From contig CANASS010000012.1 in NCBI GenBank assembly GCA_947364395.1, positions 1-50,120 of the forward strand: a stretch of DNA of 50,120 nucleotides, in the 5' to 3' direction. Shown here one piece after another: positions 47,341 through 50,120 of this stretch. Within the stretch, counting starts at the first letter, position 1. Each line of letters starts with the position of its first letter. The notes beneath the pieces were generated by a model, which saw nothing but the letters and a program-made list of their open reading frames with translations, was not told the DNA's origin and ran no database searches. The position numbers were made by a program, and so were the translations under genes. The stretch is from an uncultured bacterium. GTDB taxonomy: Bacteria; Bacillota; Clostridia; Oscillospirales; Oscillospiraceae.

Positions 47341-48708
47341 ATGAAACCACTTTTTGTCTCGAAAAGGGACCCATTCTACCAGCAGCTTACCGCCCTGGTG
47401 TTCCCTATTATGATCCAATTTTTCATGCTGGCCCTGGTCAGTGCCACAGACGCCGCCATGCTGGGCATTGTAAACCAGGAATCCCTGTCTGCCGTCTCCC
47501 TGGCGGGGCAGGTGCAATTTGTGCTCAACCTCTTCGTTACGGGAATCGCCGCAGGGACCGGGATTCTCGCCGCACAGTACTGGGGCAAGGGAGACCCGGC
47601 CACCATTGAGCAGGTGATCCCTGTGGCGCTTCGTGCTAACCTGCTCTGCGGCGTGTTCTTTACCCTGTGCGCCTTTTTCGCGCCCCAGACGCTGATGCTC
47701 GTCTTCACCGACGAGCCTCCCCTTATCCAGCTGGGCGCGGCCTATCTGCGGGTGGTGTCCCCCTCCTATCTGCTGTGCGCCATCTCCCAGATCTACCTTA
47801 TTGTGCTGAAAAACACCGGGGCGGCGGCGGTCAGCTCCCGGATCAGCTCCTCTGCCGTTGTGCTGAACATCGTTCTCAACGCCGTGCTCATCTTCGGCCT
47901 GCTGGGTTTCCCCGCCTTGGGTGTGCGGGGGGCGGCCTGTGCCACCGCCATCGCCCGGGGGTTGGAGCTGGCCTGGAGCGCCTGGGTTACCCGCCGCAGG
48001 GGGGTGGCGCTGGTGCGGTGGGACAGGCTCTTCCAGCGTGAACAGGCGCTGGCCGGGGATTTCTGGAGGTACACTAGGCCGGTCCTGGCCGCCTCCATGG
48101 TCTGGGGCATCGCCTTCACCCTCTACTCCGTCATCATGGGACACATGGGCACCGACGCGGTCGCCGCCAACTCCATTGTCAGCATCACTAAAAGCCTGCT
48201 TTCCTGTCTGATCCGGGGGGTAGGCAGCGGAGCGGGCATCCTGATCGGCAACCTGCTGGGGGCTGGGGAGCTGGAGAAGGCCAGGGAGTACGGCGGACGG
48301 CTCACCCGGCTGGCCATCCTCATCGGGTGCCTGTCCGGCGGGCTGCTGATGCTCCTGTCCCCCCTGATTGTCCAGCTGGTGGGTTACGGAGAGACGGCTT
48401 CCCACTACCTCCAAGGGATGTTGCTGTTCTGCGGGGTGAACATGGCGTTCCAGGCGGTAAACCACGTGGTGCTGGACGGCATTTTCTGCGCCGGGGGAGA
48501 CGCCAGGTTCGACATGGTAGGCAACCTGGGGGCTATGTGGTGCTTTTCCGTGCCCATGGGTTTTTTGGCCGCGTTTTGGCTGAAGCTCCCGGTCTTGGCG
48601 GTATACTGCATCGTGAACATGGATGAAATCGTTAAGATTCCCGCCGTGTTTCTGCACTACAAAAAATACATCTGGCTTCGCAACATCACCCGGCAGGAAG
48701 AGGAGTAA
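47341..48708 (+). CDS. MATE-family efflux transporter 2
   Basis: A 455-aa exporter with a MATE N-terminus (DPFYQQLTALVFPIMIQFFMLALVSATDAAMLGIV) and the conserved GTGILAAQYWGKGD and GAGILIGNLLGAGELEKA blocks of the two halves. It belongs to a different subgroup from the gene at 36326, so the two are not recent duplicates. Substrate unknown. Downstream DNA is decayed. Confidence 0.93.
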   Translation: MKPLFVSKRDPFYQQLTALVFPIMIQFFMLALVSATDAAMLGIVNQESLSAVSLAGQVQFVLNLFVTGIAAGTGILAAQYWGKGDPATIEQVIPVALRANLLCGVFFTLCAFFAPQTLMLVFTDEPPLIQLGAAYLRVVSPSYLLCAISQIYLIVLKNTGAAAVSSRISSSAVVLNIVLNAVLIFGLLGFPALGVRGAACATAIARGLELAWSAWVTRRRGVALVRWDRLFQREQALAGDFWRYTRPVLAASMVWGIAFTLYSVIMGHMGTDAVAANSIVSITKSLLSCLIRGVGSGAGILIGNLLGAGELEKAREYGGRLTRLAILIGCLSGGLLMLLSPLIVQLVGYGETASHYLQGMLLFCGVNMAFQAVNHVVLDGIFCAGGDARFDMVGNLGAMWCFSVPMGFLAAFWLKLPVLAVYCIVNMDEIVKIPAVFLHYKKYIWLRNITRQEEE

Positions 48709-49137
48709 TGGACGGTAAAAGACCAGCCGCGCCATCCGCTTTCTTGGTGAGACCTGGGAGAGACAGGATGTTTCGCCGCCTGCGGCGGGGGTTGAGCCGG
48801 GCCCTTCCCTTGCGCACTGGCACTTTTATGCTTTACTTACGGATATCCAAGCGGGACACTTCTATGATAAAAAAATCATAGGATTTTGAGTAGAAATTTA
48901 GAAAGGAAAATTGAAAAATAGAGAACGGTGATATATGGCGGCCAGAGAAATTCACATGCAGAATCTTTATAAGAGGCTATCAAACCAACACTCTGATGAA
49001 CTATGTTATTATTGCGTTTCCCTGCATTGATATACCGAATATGAAAACATTGTTGAAAAAGGCAATATGGGCGAAAGTCCGGGTAAAGGCGTTCCGAAAG
49101 GGACGCCTTTTTTGTTGCCTGAAAGGAGAGCCGGAAC
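48709..49137. other. Decayed intergenic region with terminator
   Basis: No convincing gene. A short hairpin, CTATGAT (48862-48868) with ATCATAG (48875-48881), and a drop in GC from about 48840 mark the junction with foreign DNA. A 31-codon frame at 48935-49030 (MAAREIHMQNLYKRLSNQHS...) is possibly the remnant of a small ORF preceding repA. AAGGCGTTCC (49086-49095) pairs with GGGACGCCTT (49100-49109) and is followed by a T run: a terminator just before the repA remnant. Confidence 0.5.
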
Positions 49138-50041
49138 GTGGCCGCGGAAACATCCTTTGATTACTATTACGGTGACGAGAGCAATCAATTTTCTTTTTAC
49201 CGTATCCCCCGGCAACTTGTCCCCGGGGAACGGTTCAAAGCCTGTCTACGGATGTCAAACAGCTGTATGGCCTGCTACTGGACCGCATGGGGCTGTCTGC
49301 CAAGAACGGCTGGTTCGATGAACAGGAGCGTGCCTGTAACTACTACACGCTGGATGAGATATAGGAGGACTTAAACTGCGGCCATGACAAAGCTACAAAA
49401 CTGCTGGTGGAGCTGGACAACGGGAAGAACGGCTTTGGCCTGATTAAACGTATCCGGCAGGACCAAGGGCGTCCAACTATACATCAAGCGGTTTACGACC
49501 CGCACCGTTCCTCCTCCTCTGCCAGAACCTGAGCCTTTTCCAAGACTACGGCTTTTCAGCAGTTCAGACTGCGAGGAAGCTGTAGCCAAGAGTGCAAGGA
49601 AAGCTACAACAAATTATATTAAATAAAACCGATTTTAACTATATTGATCAATCTGTCCTTCCATCAGGTTTCCCGCCAGATATGGGATTGATGGATAGAG
49701 TCGAGTGCAGGAGAGAAGTGAATGAGGCCATCAGTTATGAGAGCCTGAGCAGCCAGTTCAGCCGTGAGGATGTGGACGAGATCGCGGAGCTGATTGTCGA
49801 TGTACTATGCTCCACCCGCCCTACCCTCCGCATAGGCGGAGAGGACCTTTCCGCCGATCAGGTGAAGGAGCAGTTTTGCAGATTGGACTCCGGCCACTTG
49901 GAATATGTTTTTGACTGTCTGCGAAACAACACCACGCAGATACGCAATATCCGGGCCTATCTGCTGACCGCCTTATACAACGCCCCAATGACCATCAATA
50001 ATTACTATCAAGCGGCGGTACAGCATGATTTCGGTCCCTAA
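49138..50041 (+). pseudogene. Replication initiator RepA of a clostridial integrative element (DUF6017 type), degenerate
   Basis: The N-terminal RepA_N region starts at GTG 49138 behind AAAGGAGAG (SFDYYYGDESNQFSFYRIPRQL). A frameshift near 49240 moves it to another frame (STDVKQLYGLLLDRMGLSAK), which hits an in-frame TAG at 49362-49364, continues (EDLNCGHDKATKLLVELDNG), shifts again near 49475 and about 49535, and meets a TAG at 49583-49585. The C-terminal DUF6017-like part then runs intact to 50041 (PDMGLMDRVECRREVNEAI; NIRAYLLTALYNAPMTINNY). The linker is shortened. Such RepA proteins normally act in ICE or conjugative-transposon replication; this copy is dead. 50042-50120 holds nothing recognisable. 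Confidence 0.85.
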
Positions 50042-50120
50042 TACTGGTTGATAATGCGTCTCAGTTTCGGCCTGTTGACAAAGCAGCGAAAAAAAGACAC
50101 AGGTAAAACAGCCTATAAAA

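Noticed and set aside
48708..48881. 57-codon ORF overlapping the second MATE stop, containing LYLRISKRD reminiscent of serine recombinase N-termini
   Set aside because: The match is only about nine residues in an Arg-rich frame without catalytic serine context or RBS, so chance is likely.
1..50120. tRNA, rRNA, tmRNA or 6S RNA genes
   Set aside because: No cloverleaf with a GTTCRA-type T arm and no conserved rRNA or small-RNA signatures were seen on reading either strand; a covariance-model scan was not possible.

Overview
The window comes from a GC-rich, spore-forming, Gram-positive-type anaerobe, most likely an Oscillospiraceae (Flavonifractor/Lawsonibacter/Oscillibacter-like) gut bacterium. 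This is inferred from SpoVAC, S-layer-homology surface proteins, DUF4358 lipoproteins, a split DUF2229/2-hydroxyacyl-CoA dehydratase-activase set, CsoR/CopA, LytTR plus DUF3021-like pairs, and a remnant of a clostridial ICE-type repA. No rRNA, tRNA or CRISPR array was seen. Nearly all of it is ordinary chromosome; the last 1.2 kb is decayed mobile-element DNA.

Layout. 0-2.3 kb: pgk and trmL (minus) with local repeats. 2.5-7.5 kb: uridine kinase, then two DUF4358 lipoproteins, an MBOAT acyltransferase and a DHHW protein, which look like a machine that O-acylates an extracytoplasmic polymer. 7.5-11.5 kb: hybrid histidine kinase translationally coupled to a sugar-type binding lipoprotein. 11.6-15.5 kb: heterodimeric ABC exporter whose two genes are separated by three tandem repeats. 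15.6-18.6 kb (minus): 2-hydroxyacyl-CoA dehydratase-like proteins and their activase. 18.6-20.7 kb (minus): Ktr/Trk potassium uptake. 20.9-25.8 kb (minus): DUF362 protein, S-layer-anchored phosphodiester glycosidase, HemW. 26-29 kb: hemolysin III protein, a five-unit 113-bp repeat array, LytTR regulator with two membrane proteins. 29.2-31.6 kb (minus): a tightly overlapping operon running from a 36-aa peptide and an XRE regulator through membrane proteins to an RluA-type pseudouridine synthase and a 59-aa peptide. 31.7-32.5 kb: lone SpoVAC and a glycoside hydrolase family 2 remnant. 32.5-36.1 kb (minus): CsoR-CopA copper module and an FlK-like thioesterase. 36.3-40.9 kb: MATE transporter, coiled-coil protein, SGNH lipoprotein, ThrE-type exporter. 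40.9-41.5 kb: a compact locus resembling a type I toxin-antitoxin system, plus a 48-aa gene sharing its promoter module. 41.7-46.3 kb: 1506-aa SLH surface protein. 46.4-48.7 kb: PilZ protein and a second MATE transporter. 49.1-50.0 kb: repA pseudogene.

The most interesting signals are (1) a dispersed stem-loop repeat family, 12 stem-loops at four places, whose arms differ in sequence but stay complementary, and which usually starts at or just after a stop codon in gene orientation; and (2) the small type I toxin-antitoxin-like locus. All claims come from reading the sequence; no search or folding was run.
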